The notes below the pieces were generated by a model. It searched no databases. It had not been told where the DNA came from and worked only from the letters and a program-made list of their open reading frames with translations. DNA of 64,000 bases from Amaurobius ferox (taxonomy: Eukaryota; Arthropoda; Arachnida; Araneae; Amaurobiidae): NCBI GenBank assembly GCA_951213105.1, contig OX578140.1:32455518-32519517 (forward strand), in the 5' to 3' direction. The position numbers and the translations under genes are program-made. Below, in pieces: positions 10,111 through 22,700 of this stretch. Position 1 is the stretch's first letter, and every line of letters starts with the position of its first letter.

Positions 10111-12250
10111 AAATTATTTGAAGTTCACGTTTCCTTGAGAACGGAATGCTTCACTGTTTTTAACTCTTACTGAATAAAAGAAAATGTAAACACGTGTTTT
10201 GATTACGATGGTGTTTGTAATCCTTTTTAAAAGTGCATGACTTGTGAAGAAAGAATTATACCGAAAGGGTAAAATTTCTAAACTTTTAAGAAATTACACA
10301 AAAAATATATTTTTTTAGAACGGTGTTGATATGTATCCAATGCCTGTATATATATGAAAAAATCTTGATGAAAGCTTTTTTTCTTTTTCTATCAATCTTA
10401 CAGCGAATGATATGTTTAGAAATTTCTTGAGCCAACATCGTTTTAAAATACCAGACAATGCCCTATGCTTCTAACAGATGTAGATAAGCTAGATACAATC
10501 TCAAAGTAGAATAATAATTGTCGGTTGATAAACAGAAGTGTAAGTACAGAAGTGTACATAGAAAAAAAATGCAAATGATATTACCGAAGTGAGAATAAAG
10601 AATTTATAACAGCAGAAAAGTCCGATTGTACTTGGTATTTTTAAATAATGATGGTGCGACAGGATTCCAAACACACCATTCGCTAGTTTAATTAAATATA
10701 AAATAAGTTTTCCTTAGCACCAATGAAATCTTAATACGTGCTACTACCCTGGTGGATCATAACTATCCGAAGAAGCATTTCTAACCTGGTACCTCCCAGT
10801 AAATAGACACATTTTAGTAATAGGCATCGTTCGTAACACTTCTCATGTTATCTTTAACATTATCAATCCAATGTATTTTTTGTCTAACTTATTACTTTGG
10901 TCTTAAATACCATTTTTGCTGGGCGATTTGTCGGCATTCACATTACGTCCTGCACACTTCATTTCATCAATTATATATTCCAAAATATTTCTTCCGTGTG
11001 AAGTTTGTAAATTTCAATTTTACATCTTCTTCGTCACTGTGCGTCCTGTTGTGCAGCATCATGAATATGGAATACGATCTTATAAAAAGAAACCTACAAT
11101 AGAAATTAATATTTATCAGTGAAAAAAGACAGCAATAAAAAATAAATTTCAATTGTCTTCACATAGTTATTTCCTCAAGTATAAATTGAAATATGTAGTT
11201 TAAAATATTTCCTAAAATTTATAAATAAATAAACAAAGACAGAAATCAAATAAATTTTATTTTGATATCGAAATTCGTATCATTGTGATCATTTTGCACT
11301 GCCTTTTTAATTCACTGTATTGTTCTGTAATGTCATTACTCAGAATTCAGTGGATTTTTCTTAAACCGATAAACAAGCACGCACACAGTTAAATTAATGT
11401 ATATTTTATATCATTAACATTATGAACTAACTAATTTTAATTATAAATGAACTATAAACTTATCTAACATTATGAACTAATTGTAATTATAAATGTTTTA
11501 AAATTTTTAAATATTCAAAATGATATAATGGAATTTAAATATGAAACAGAAACAAAGAAATTTTTTTAGTTTCACTTTTATGTATGTTCAATTTTCCTGG
11601 ATAGCAGAAAAAGTAACGTCTTTATCATTTTACCTGTGATCTTTTTTATCCATTCCATATGGAGTAAAAGGCGAAAGCATGCAAACTTGTGAAGGGACTC
11701 TAAACTTGGGTAGGTAGTGCTGCCATCTATTGTAGAATATTGGAAATGCAGAATGCGTAAAAAATGAGTCGCTAATTTTATAATTCATACCGTAAGTATT
11801 TACTCAAGCAATTGAAATCTTACTCGAAAATCATATAACTTCTAGTATCTTCAACTTTAACATATGCAATAACATAGTCATAACTGAATTATTGTATGAA
11901 TGAAATTATAAATTTATTTCAAAGGGGATTTCACAGTTACAGTAATTTGCTGTAACTGATAACTAATGTGGTTAAAATTAAAGTTAAGCAGAACTTTATT
12001 TGCCTATTTGACCTTTTCTGCCTATATTTCAGAACTAGAAATGGTAGTTTAAATAATCCATTATTTGTGGCATCAGTACGATATTTTAGTATTCAAATTC
12101 CACAGTGATCAAAATTACACTGCCTCTTATTCTTCATGTCGAACGTCGAAAACCCAGACCACCTGACTTGCCCTAGGGCACGAGCAGTAATTTGAGTGGC
12201 CGGGTCTTATTCCCCATGTGAAAGATTTATTTTCTAAAATTCTAAATTGA
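10111..12250. other. AT-rich intergenic DNA
   Basis: No supportable gene. There is a short direct duplication at about 11420-11500 (AACATTATGAACTAA twice). The motif GTGCTGCCATCTATTGT at 11717-11733 recurs elsewhere in the window. Confidence 0.55.
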
Positions 12251-12252
12251 TA

Positions 12253-12660
12253 CACACACATTGCTGACTACTCTTAGTCTTCGGACGAGTCGGCTGGCCT
12301 GGGCTTTCGACACACATTGCTGATACGCACACATCGGACGCGGTTAGTACTTGGATGGGTGACAACCTGGGAACACCGCGTGCTGTTGGCACATTTCGGA
12401 CGCGGTAGCCCGGTGGTTTGCGAGCTGGATTTGCACGCTGCCACAACTGCCGCGGAGTACGATCACGTTAAACATATGGGTCCGTAAGTCCTTCAGAGAG
12501 GTTGGTGGTAGGGGAAGGAAGGTACGGCCCCTGTGGATGCCTCCCCCACTGGGTTCCGGTCTAAATTGGGTGGCACTTCCCGGCCGTCCAAATGGTTACC
12601 TTACACCTTTCTGGTAGGTCGGACGGTCTGGGTCTCAACAACAACAACACACACATTGCT
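12253..12660 (+). mobile_element. 5S/tRNA-headed SINE, copy 2, with 13-bp target duplication
   Basis: CACACACATTGCT occurs at 12253-12265 and again at 12648-12660 and brackets the insertion. Inside, 12332-12390 is the 3' half of a 5S rRNA-like head (GGTTAGTACTTGGATGGGTG through CACCGCGTGCTGTTGGC). It is followed by a tRNA-type A box TAGCCCGGTGG (12406-12416), the shared body and a CTCAACAACAACAAC tail. The first ~65 bases of the insertion are not 5S and contain a second copy of ACACATTGCTGA, so the 5' end is rearranged. The 5S half here is closer to canonical than in copy 1. Confidence 0.85.
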
Positions 12661-12903
12661 ATAAAATCATTCGTAATGTATCCCAAAATCAGTCGTTACC
12701 AAAATATCTTAAAAACATGCTCCCGGTGCATTAAACAAAATCGATGAACCGGTATTGCTTTCTATATTACTCATTAGCACTGAATAGCAGAACATCACTA
12801 ACCGTTAGAAAAATTTCTATATACCGCAATTTTGAGAGTCATTGAAATGACAAACTAAGTCTGTCCTACATCACGGTCAATATAAAATTTACACAAAACT
12901 GAA

Positions 12904-13335
12904 CTCGCACTCAGGGCCTGACTAACACAGGGGCACGTCTGGCAGACGCCCCGGGTCCCCGCATCAGAATTAAACAGTCAGAATTATACGCCCCAAATTA
13001 AACAATTGCAACATCAAGAAATTAACCGGCTGCTTCCTCAAAATAATGTATGCCATCGGAATAGATTTGCCCACAATTTAGATCCATTTTGTGGGTAAGG
13101 GTTAACATCACTAATTTAGCATGTTGGAATCTTGGCTAAGAAAAAAAAAATGTCAGTAACTTAAATTCCATTAAAATAGAAAAGAACCACATTTTGCATA
13201 CCTTTTTCTAAAATGCAATTATGTTTTTGAAAAGTATTTTTTTTTTATTCTATATATATCGAGGGTGAAGGGGGGGGGGGGCGAAGGAATGTCTGTCTCG
13301 GGGCCCAGTTAGGCTAAGTCGGCTTTGCTCGCACT
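12904..13335. mobile_element. Non-autonomous hAT-type MITE
   Basis: The 8-bp duplication CTCGCACT at 12904-12911 and 13328-13335 encloses a 416-bp element. Its left end is CAGGGCCTGACTAAC and the reverse complement of its right end is CAAAGCCGACTTAGCCTAAC, giving imperfect inverted ends rich in GGGGC/GCCCC. An 8-bp target duplication with CA(G/A)...GGGGCC ends is typical of hAT transposons. No transposase is present. A 12-base G run lies near the right end (13270-13281). Confidence 0.75.
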
Positions 13336-14590
13336 GCAAAAAAAATATACCAATACAGATTATTGCATGAATTGGACGGCATGATTAAATTTATAATATT
13401 AGTTGAATTGCAACAGAAATTTTAATTAAAAATTACATCACAATATGGCAACAACAGGAAATACCTTTGTATCGAATAAACTGCAACATTTGCTATTCAT
13501 CTGTTGGAAACAGACAGACATAAATGCACACACGCACACACACATTATATTTTATTATTATATTTTATATCAGTAATTGGGCTACTTCTTGAAAACCTAA
13601 TTGATCAATTTTATATGTGTTCAAAATATCATGAAGTTCGGTCAAGTCGTATTTTTGGAACAGACATTACAGATCAAATGTTTAAAATTCGCTACACTAT
13701 CAAGGGGATCAACATGATCAGGGAACTATGCTACAATAATATAATTTATATAAATATCGATATTCCTGTTGTACTTATAGAACGCAATCACAGTGTAAAC
13801 TGAAAGTTTCCATTAGGCCACATTATGTATTTCGTCAGAAAGCTGCAGTGACCTAAAGACGGCAAAGAGCTGCAGTCATTAACATTTTCTAACAAAATTA
13901 TGTTAAAATCAAAGGTGGTATAATGATGATGATAAAGAAGAATAACAACACATTATTGGGTCCCAATTGCACAAAAACGTTCTAAATCTGTGTCATAGAA
14001 TGTCAATAATAAAATTAAGGGCTAATTTATAGTAAGGCGGCACTTAAAGTCCGTGCCCAAGGACCCTTGTTTTATGGGGTCTTAAAAATGCCAAACATTT
14101 TTCTACATGCAATATCCTTTACTGCACGATGAGACACGAAATGCATTTCTCAAGTTCAAAAGTGCTATTAGGAAAAGACAAAATATGTTTAAAAAAATAT
14201 ACGAATTATGGATGGGGTAAGAGAAAAAATCTGATGTGGGCAGCACATGACTTTCCCTACAGATTCAAATTCATTCTCTCTTCATTTCTTTAATAATTCA
14301 TTAAATTGAATTTGATAACACAAAACAAGGTGCATTACTATTTAAAATTACACAGAATTTGCCCTTTTAAGTCAATTTTCGTCTTCATTTGGTAAATAGA
14401 CGTATTTTCAAAGGCGGCGTAGCAAAAATGTGAAAAAAATTAAATATCTCGAATGAGTCCTAAGTAATGGATTCAGTTTAAAACGTTAATATTTTGTTAA
14501 ATATATGTATTTTGACACAAACGAGCTGTCGAAATTAATATTTTTATTGATCCAACCAGTCGTAGAAAATTCAGGCAAAATGTCAATCCC
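13336..14590. other. AT-rich intergenic DNA with possible decayed transposon ends
   Basis: No supportable gene. At 14030-14075 a GC-richer stretch (GGCGGCACTT... CCCAAGGACCCTTG) looks like a decayed DNA-transposon end. Around 14215-14290 the sequence resembles, in reverse, 25740-25830 (TCTGATGTG, GACTTTCCCTACA). Neither can be closed into a full element. Confidence 0.4.
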
Positions 14591-14593
14591 AGA

Positions 14594-15110
14594 TGTCACT
14601 GCTGTAAACCCACGATCGGATTTTCCAAGATGTCACTGCTGTAAACCCACGATCGGATTTTCCAAGATGTCAACTGCTGTAAACCCACGATCGGATTTTC
14701 CAAGATGTCACTGCTGTAAACCCAGGATCTGATTTTCCAAGATGTCACTGCTGTGAACCCAGGATCTGATTTTCCAAGATGTCACTGCTGTAAACCCAGG
14801 ATCTGATTTTCCAAGCTGCCACTGCTGTAAACCCAGGATCTGATTTTCCAAGATGTCACTGCTGTGAACCCAGGATCTGATTTTCCAAGATGTCACTGCT
14901 GTAAACCCAGGATCTGATTTTCCAAGATGTCACTGCTGTAAACCCAGGATCTGATTTTCCAAGATGCCACTGCTGTAAACCCAGGATGGGATTTTCCAAG
15001 ATGTCACTGCTATAAACCCAGGATCGTATTTTCCAAGATGTCACTGCTGTAAACCCAGGATCCGATTTTTCAGAATGTCACTGCTGTAAACCCAGGATCG
15101 GATTTTCCGC
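14594..15110 (+). repeat. 37-bp minisatellite, 14 copies
   Basis: Fourteen head-to-tail copies start near 14594, 14631, 14668 and then every 37 bp to 15076. The unit begins TGTCACTGCTGTAAACCCA and ends TGATTTTCCAAGA. Early copies read CACGATCGG, middle copies CAGGATCTG and late copies CAGGATCGG. The variant TGTGAACCC marks copies 5 and 8, three units apart, which suggests a 111-bp duplication within the array. As 37 is not a multiple of three, the frames across it are not conserved protein repeats. Confidence 0.95.
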
Positions 15111-17380
15111 AGATGACGAATGCAGTAGCACTAGGTCCTTAAATTTTGAAGCCTATAGATTTGAATATAAAAAGAAAAAAAAAATTAATTACTCATTTTC
15201 GGTAATGTGTAAGACAATCTTTACAAAATTATTAGTGTTAAATACGTAACTGTGAATTTGAACTCAATTTACATCGTAATGATTTTTTACATGTATATGG
15301 TGAATTATAACATTTGTTATTTACTTTAAATCTTTAGTTGCTGTTGACGTGCACGTAAATTTTAAAAAATTTCATAGAAGGACCCTAACAGTCAACTAAG
15401 CCATGGAGCCCAGCTTAATCGGCTGGTCTAAACTTCCTCCCTCAAGCTGATCGTTAGCTAAGCATAGCACCCAAATAACCCTTTCTTTATCCGCTTCAAA
15501 TCGCCAAGAAATATGCCTTTCAGAATTGACAGCACAGTTTCAGAGAATTAGCAATGAATAACAAATTTTTCATAGTAAATGAACCAAATCTTTATCATTC
15601 CCCAGAAATTTTCTCCGAATGAATATTCTTTAAAAAATATGAGAAGTATGATTTTTTCAAAATGATCAAAAAGTAGGAAAACCGAAAAATGTGTTATATT
15701 AGAAATTTGTAACTTTAAAATTCTTAAATTATCGAATTTTTTTTAACATATTTATATTCTATGTCGAATTTCAATTTATTTAAAATTAAAATTACTAGAG
15801 TGGCCAAGAAAATTTTAGGCAACTCGGGTACCCCTTAGTTATGTTCCTATTACAAAAGAGCACATTTGTGAAACACTTTACTTTAGAACAAATAGTCTAT
15901 GCTTTTCCTTCATTCAATTTGCTATTCACTTTTAAAGTACTTTTAATATGCCCTATTTAGTTTGTTCTGTACTAAATTCAATTCATTTGAAGTGTTTTAC
16001 ATTTTTTCTCTCATATATGGACTTACTTATTTGTAGCTTTTAATCAGAAAGTAATTCTTACAGTTTTAACAATTAATCACTAGATGGCAGCACTAAAAAC
16101 TGAAATTCTTAAGAAGAGTGGTTTTGTAAGTACGATATATCTAGAGGTGGCGGGGAAAAACACAAGTCAAATATTCCAATTTTTTTTTTTTTTTTTTTTA
16201 AATAATATATTTGACTTAAGACATTTATGATCTTCGTTAAGGGAAAAGCACACAAGTCAGTTAAACTTCTAAATTGTTAAAAAAAGGATAAACGTTAAAC
16301 AGTTATCAAATTTTGCACGGATAGAGGTAAAAAATATAAATTAAGAAAAGTTATTATTTATTTAGTTCATAAATGCATAACAAACTCCATAAAAATTAAA
16401 TTTGTAGTCTGAAAACAAACAAAAAATAAGATTAAAAAAAGTTCTCCTGAAAACATCAAAATTTTCATTACTCGATATTTCAATATCCTTGTTTCTGATT
16501 TAATGTGCTTTTCCAGCTCTAGATATAAACAAACTACAATGCCTAGATTACCACAGTGTAGGATCCAAATACTCATAAAAACGTACTAATAACAATTTTT
16601 TATACCTGTGATATGCAGAATATAAAGAATTTATTGTCATTAAAAATTTAATGTACACGCATTCAAAGGAAAAGCATTTAATAGATTAATTGTGTTCAAT
16701 CGCATTTTTTTTTCCAGAATTGATCACTTTCTCCCGATTTGAACTTGTTGAAAATCTATAGTCCTCTTACATTTTTTACAAATCCATGCAATTGAGCCAA
16801 TTTCTTTTAGATTCCACATTCCCCCCCCCCCCTAAAAATAACGTTTCCACAAACTTACAGAAGGCACGCAAGCAGCCACCATGGGCGCCCATAGGGGGCA
16901 AAAGGGGCACTCACCTCCTCTTGCCCCTCTTGAAGTAATGTGCAATAAGCAGTGATGCAACTGCAGTAGTTGTATACAGCTTGCCAAGAACTGTAGCAGA
17001 GGTTACGTGCAAAAAGTGGCATTTCGAATTCTATACATATACAACCCCTTGTAAAATAAAAAATATATCCAACATCTATATATAATTTGAGCACTTTTTC
17101 TAATTGGCAATAAGTTTGGCTAATTAGTATGTTTGATTAATTAGTATGTTTCCACAAAGAACGACTAAAAAATTATCACTGTAGCATCTATTTTGAATCG
17201 CCCTGTATCCTTCTATCGTATGTAGAACCTTTTGCTCTAAGATGACTGTGTCTTCGTTTAATTTAGGATTATACATATCTCTGGTTTCCCTTATTTTATT
17301 AATTCCCTCTGTGTATTTTCACTGTTTTCTCCACTGCTGGTATTCTTTCATCGAAAGCCGCAGAACGCTAGCTCTCTATT
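15111..17380. other. AT-rich intergenic DNA with a hAT-like end fragment
   Basis: No supportable gene. Items of note are: TAGATGGCAGCAC at 16081-16093; a T run of about 19 at 16181-16199; a 12-base C run at 16821-16832; and a GC-rich stretch at 16860-16935 with GGGCGCCCATAGGGGGC and AAGAGGGGC-like inverted parts. The last resembles the end of a hAT-type element but has no partner end. Confidence 0.45.
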
Positions 17381-17381
17381 G

Positions 17382-17414
17382 TTATTCATTCATTTATTCA
17401 TTCATTCATTCATC
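17382..17414 (+). repeat. ATTC tetranucleotide microsatellite
   Basis: About eight units of ATTC with one variant. Confidence 0.85.
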
Positions 17415-17489
17415 AATCCCTGTCACTTTGTGAGAATTATTAGTTTAATAATTTTGATTTTAAAGAAAATAATATATTTCACTGTACGG

Positions 17490-18045
17490 AGGACAAGTGC
17501 GTTTTGTTTAGGGGTCGTATAATACTTGCATTTTGCTAATTTGTAACATAATTGCGTTTAACTGTGGTATAAAATAACTATGGCATTAAATTTGAGTTTT
17601 GCAAAGAAGGTTGTAAAAATATTACAAGACTATAAAGTAATTGCGTTTTATCATGAGGTCGTATAAAATTTGCTAAGATATCTAGGAGGTTGTAAAAAAA
17701 AATGCGTTTTACTGAGAGGCTGTAAAATAATTACATTTTGTCGTGAGGTCGTATGCATTTTGAGTTTTGCTAAGATATCAAGAAATTGAAAAAAAAAATA
17801 CAGTTTGCTAAAGGTAAGTAAAGCAATTGAGTTTTGCTATGGGGTCACATAAAATCTGTGTTATACTAGTATATCTAGAATAAAAACATAGCATTTTGAT
17901 AAGGGGTTGTAAAATTGAATGAATTTTATCATAAGGTCGTACGTATAAAATTTGCGTTTTACTAAGATAGCTAGGGTTCTTTTTATGTAACTGCGTTTTT
18001 CTAAGGGGTTGTTGAGTAACTGCATTTTGCTGCGATGTGTAATAA
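17490..18045 (+). repeat. Degenerate tandem array with GCGTTTT(G/A)CTAAG units
   Basis: Short blocks TGCGTTTTACTAAG, GAGGTCGTATAAAAT and AAGATATCTAGGAGGTTG alternate over 550 bases with many substitutions and indels. Adjacent copies are 25-35 bases apart, with hints of a longer unit of about 100-140 bases. It is an old minisatellite. Confidence 0.65.
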
Positions 18046-18132
18046 TTAATAATACTAATTGGGGTGCTTGGTCCGTGTATGTCCAAGGATTTTAGAAGCT
18101 TAAGGGCTGCAGGAGGGCGGAAGGGAGGGAAT

Positions 18133-18545
18133 GTTTACACAGCTTTATTCATATCATTACACAGTTACATTTTTATGTTCCCTTTAAAATCAGCAGTAAC
18201 ACGTCGCACTACTTAACCGTAACTTACTCCTGTCGCATCGGGAGAGTCTCGAGCCCAGTGTCGCTTCGGACTTTTCCCGACGACAGAGTCACATCGGCGG
18301 TGGATTCGGCTCCGGAGTCAAATCGGCGGGGAGTCGAACGAAAGTGAAACCGAAACCGATCTCACGACCGATATGCACAGAAGAATCGAAGATATGCAGA
18401 CAAGTACATTGCGACACAGTATAATCACACATAATTCACTTATAATACTCACATATAACTCATATATATTAACTCGCATGTAACCCAGGAGTACTTACGG
18501 TCTGGAGACATTAGTCCACAGATGGGTAGAAGAATAAAAGACAGA
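18133..18545 (-). mobile_element. Possible solo LTR or promoter-like GC-rich segment
   Basis: On the minus strand a GC-rich stretch (about 18400-18220) is followed by GAATAAAGCTGTGTAAACA, ending at 18133. A polyadenylation signal just before a ...CA terminus is how many LTRs end. The opposite TG end and a target duplication cannot be fixed, and no gag-pol is near. The GC-rich part contains GAAAGTGAAACCGAAACCG on the plus strand, so a host promoter is an alternative. Confidence 0.25.
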
Positions 18546-19109
18546 ATTCAGGGTGTGCAAATAATTTAACTCAATAAGCCAAATATTCATTTATTCTTAA
18601 GTAAGCCATTAAATTTATATATATATATTCCAAACAATTGTAATAATCTCTCTTTCACCAGAGAACTTTATGCAAAGTAAATTAACATTCAGTTAACATT
18701 ATATCAATCACACTCTTTAGAATCTTTATCAATCTAAATTTCTATATAGACAATTATCAATATATTTTCAATAAGAATTCCAATTAAAATACGTTAGATT
18801 ATAAGCTTTAAATTTATACCAGTGCTTAGAATGATGATTCAAAGTTCTACTGTTCATGAATAGAATTTTAGTAATTTTACCTTACAGTTCTGTTGATAAA
18901 ACAAATCCACATAGTTTCAGAACATCCGATCTTAACTTTAAAAACATGGCTGAAGGACATTTCCGAAAAATTATATCCTAACTGAAGTATACGACATCAG
19001 CATTCACCGATCAACCGATCAAGCAGCCACGCCCGGATTTTCGGACAACGGTCAAAATCACAACCTAAAACAGAAAAATAAAGCATTAAATTTTGAATAA
19101 AATTTCAGA

Positions 19110-19480
19110 TCCCGGTGCATTTCTTCCTCGGGCATCATCCCGGATTAGATTTTGGGAAAATCAATAATCCACAGCAATATGGGGCCACCGGCCCTACACT
19201 CTTTGTTCCGTTTTCTCCTCCGAAAACTTACATCCGAACTTCTCAAAGTTCTTCTCCAAAAAGCCCCCGAACACGGCCGCCACTGCCCGACAACAGCCAA
19301 GAAGCTCTCCCATTGGCTGCCGAGCAGAGGAGAAGTTTCGCTTTTCGAAACTTCCCACAGACGAGGCAGGCGCCGCGAAAAAACAACAGCAGAACATTAA
19401 ATTCACATTCTCGAACGAAACTAGACTTTCACTCGTAAATGAATCTGGACAAGGCTTAACACAATGCAGGCGTTGAAAAG
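19110..19480. promoter_or_regulatory. GC-rich island with HSE-like palindrome and CCAAT box
   Basis: The segment is GC-rich. At 19332-19354 it has GAAGTTTCG, a 5-base loop, then CGAAACTTC, a perfect 9-bp inverted repeat. In 5-base units from 19331 it reads nGAAn nTTCn nTTTn nGAAn nTTCn, four of five units fitting heat shock element pentamers. CCATTGG (inverted CCAAT) lies 20 bases upstream, and TTCTCGAACG gives another TTC-GAA pair at about 19409-19418. Open frames of 107 and 127 codons on opposite strands reflect the composition; neither is recognisable. Direction of transcription is unknown. Confidence 0.35.
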
Positions 19481-19790
19481 GAGAGATTTCCAAGCCGCGT
19501 TTCACAAACTGTCGAATCGAACATACATGCGATACGACACTCCCAAGGATGGAAAAACTCCCCCCTCCCCTCTTCATTTAGATTTTTGTTTTTTGTTTTT
19601 CAATTATGGCTTTCTCAGTATCTCAATCCCTGTAATATATACGATAAATAAAAATAAAGTTTTACGATGAGTAGAAAACTATGACTTCAGAATTTGAATG
19701 GATTTACACGTTTTAAGCATCCTTTAATTCTAATTTACCATATTTTTTAAATACTTGTTTGTATTTGTGTATCTAACTGCATGACATCTC

Positions 19791-22700
19791 TGTAGCGAAT
19801 GGAGAATATCGAAGAACATTTGTTGTGATTATTTTTCATCGATTAACCTCAAGTTCATTGATATTTGAGGGGATCTGAACAGTGAAAGGCCCCAATGAAT
19901 TTTTAATCAAAACAGCGAATGGGGAATATCGATGCACATTTGTTATGATTCTTTTTAATCAATTAACCTCAGAGGTTTGTTGATATTTAAGGAGGAATTG
20001 AATAGTGAAAAGTCCCAATGAATTTTTAATCAAAACAACAAATGGAGAATATCAAAGAACATTTGTTATGATTATTTTTTATAGATTAACCTCAGAAGTT
20101 TATTGATATTTAAGGATAATTGAATAGTGAAAGGCCCCAATACATTTTTAATCAAAACAGCGAATGGAGAACATCGATGCACATTTGTTATGATTCTTTT
20201 TAATCAATTAACCTCAGAGGTTTGTTGATATTTAAGGAGGAATTGAATAGTGAAAAGTCCCAATGAATTTTTAATCAAAACAACAAATGGAGAATATCAA
20301 AGAACATTTGTTATGATTATTTTTTATAGATTAACCTCAGAAGTTTATTGATATTTAAGGGGAATTGAACAGTGAAAGGCCCCAATGCATTTTCAATCAA
20401 AACAGTGAATGGAGAACATCGATGAACATTTGTTATGATTATTTTTAATTAATTAACATCAGAGGTTTATTGATATTTAAGGGGAATTGAATAGTGAAAA
20501 GCCCCAATGAATTTTTAATCAAAACAGCGAATGGAGAATATCAAAGAACTTTTTTTATGATTATTTTCATCGATTAACCTCAGAAGTTTATTGATATTTA
20601 AGGAGAATTGAATAGTGAAAGGCCACAATGCATTTTTAGTCAAAACAGCAAATGGAAAGCATCGATGAACATTTGTTGTGAATATTTTAAAATCAATTAA
20701 CTTCAGAGGTTTATTGATATTTAAGGGGAATTAAATAGTGAAACGCCCCAGTGAATTTTTAATTAAAAGAGCGAATGGAGAATATCAAAGAATATTTGTT
20801 ATGATTATTTTCATCGATTAACCTCAGAAGTTTATTGATATTTAAGGGGAATTGAATAGTGAAAAGCCCCAATGAATTTTTAATCAAAACAGCGAATGGA
20901 GAATATTGATGAACATTTGTTATGATTATTTTTAATCAATTAACATCAGAGGTTTATTGATATTTAAGGGAATTGAATAGTGAAAAGCCCCAATGAATTT
21001 TTAATCAAAACAGCGAATGGAGAATATCGATGAACATTTGTTATGATTATTTTTAATCAATTAACCTCAGAGGTTTATTGATATTTAAGGGAATTGAATA
21101 GTGAAAAGCCCCAATGAATTTTTAATCAAAACAGCGAATGGAGAATATCGATGAACATTTGTTATGATTATTTTTAATCAATTAACCTCAGAGGTTTATG
21201 GATATTTAAGGGAATTGAATAGTGAAAAGCCCCAATGAATTTTTAATCAAAACAGCGAATGGAGAATATCGATGAACATTTGTTATGATTATTTTTAATC
21301 AATTAACCTCAGAGGTTTATGGATATTTAAGGGAATTGAATAGTGAAAAGCCCCAATGAATTTTTAATCAAAACAGCGAAAGGAGAATATCGATGAACAT
21401 TTGTTATGATTATTTTTAATCAATTAACCTCAGAGGTTTATTGATATTTAAGGGATTTGAATAGTGAAAAGCCCCAATGAATTTTTAATCAAAACAGCGA
21501 ATGGAGAATATCGATGAATATTTGTTATGATTATTTTTAATTAATTAACATCAGCGGTTTATTGATATTTAAGGGGAATTGAATAATGAAAAGTCCCAAT
21601 GAATTTTTAATCAAAACAGCGAATGGAGAATATCAAAGAACTTTTTTTATGATTATTTTCATCGATTAACCTCAGAAGTTTATTGATATTTAAGGAGAAT
21701 TGAATAGTGAAAGGCCACAATGCATTTTTAGTCAAAACAGCGAATGGAAAGCATCGATGAACATTTGTTGTGAATATTTTAAAATCAATTAACTTCAGAG
21801 GTTTATTGATATTTAAGGGGAATTAAATAGTGAAACGCCCCAGTGAATTTTTAATTAAAAGAGCGAATGGAGAATATCAAAGAATATTTGTTATGATTAT
21901 TTTCATCGATTAACCTCAGAAGTTTATTGATATTTAAGGGGAATTGAATAGCGAAAAGCCCCAATGAATTTTTAATCAAAACAGCGAAAGGAGAACATCG
22001 ATGAACATTTGTTATGATTATTTTTAATCAATTAACCTCAGAGGTTTATTGATATTTAAGGGAATTGAATAGTGAAAAGCCCCAATGAATTTTTAATCAA
22101 AACAGCGAAAGGAGAACATCGATGAACATTTGTTAATATTATTTTTAATCAATTAACCTCAGAGGTTTATTGATATTTAAGGGAATTGAATAGTGAAAAG
22201 CCCCAATGAATTTTTAATCAAAACAGCGAATGGAGAATATCAAAGAACTTTTTTTATGATTATTTTCATCGATTAACCTCAGAAGTTTATTGATATTTAA
22301 GGAGAATTGAATAGTGAAAGGCCACAATGCATTTTTAGTCAAAACAGCGAATGGAAAGCATCGATGAACATTTGTTGTGAATATTTTAAAATCAATTAAC
22401 TTCAGAGGTTTATTGATATTTAAGGGGAATTAAATAGTGAAACGCCCCAGTGAATTTTTAATTAAAAGAGCGAATGGAGAATATCAAAGAATATTTGTTA
22501 TGATTATTTTCATCGATTAACCTCAGAAGTTTATTGATATTTAAGGGGAATTGAATAGCGAAAAGCCCCAATGAATTTTTAATCAAAACAGCGAAAGGAG
22601 AACATCGATGAACATTTGTTATGATTATTTTTAATCAATTAACCTCAGAGGTTTATTGATATTTAAGGGAATTGAATAGTGAAAAGCCCCAATGAATTTT

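Noticed and set aside
14505..15044. Cys/Pro or Trp/Lys repeat proteins across the 37-bp array
   Set aside because: The unit length is not a multiple of three and frames shift between units, so no repeat protein is maintained.
18325..18360. Interferon-response-type element (GAAAGTGAAACCGAAACC)
   Set aside because: The word fits an IRF site, but a single match in a GC-rich segment that may be an LTR is not enough to call it.
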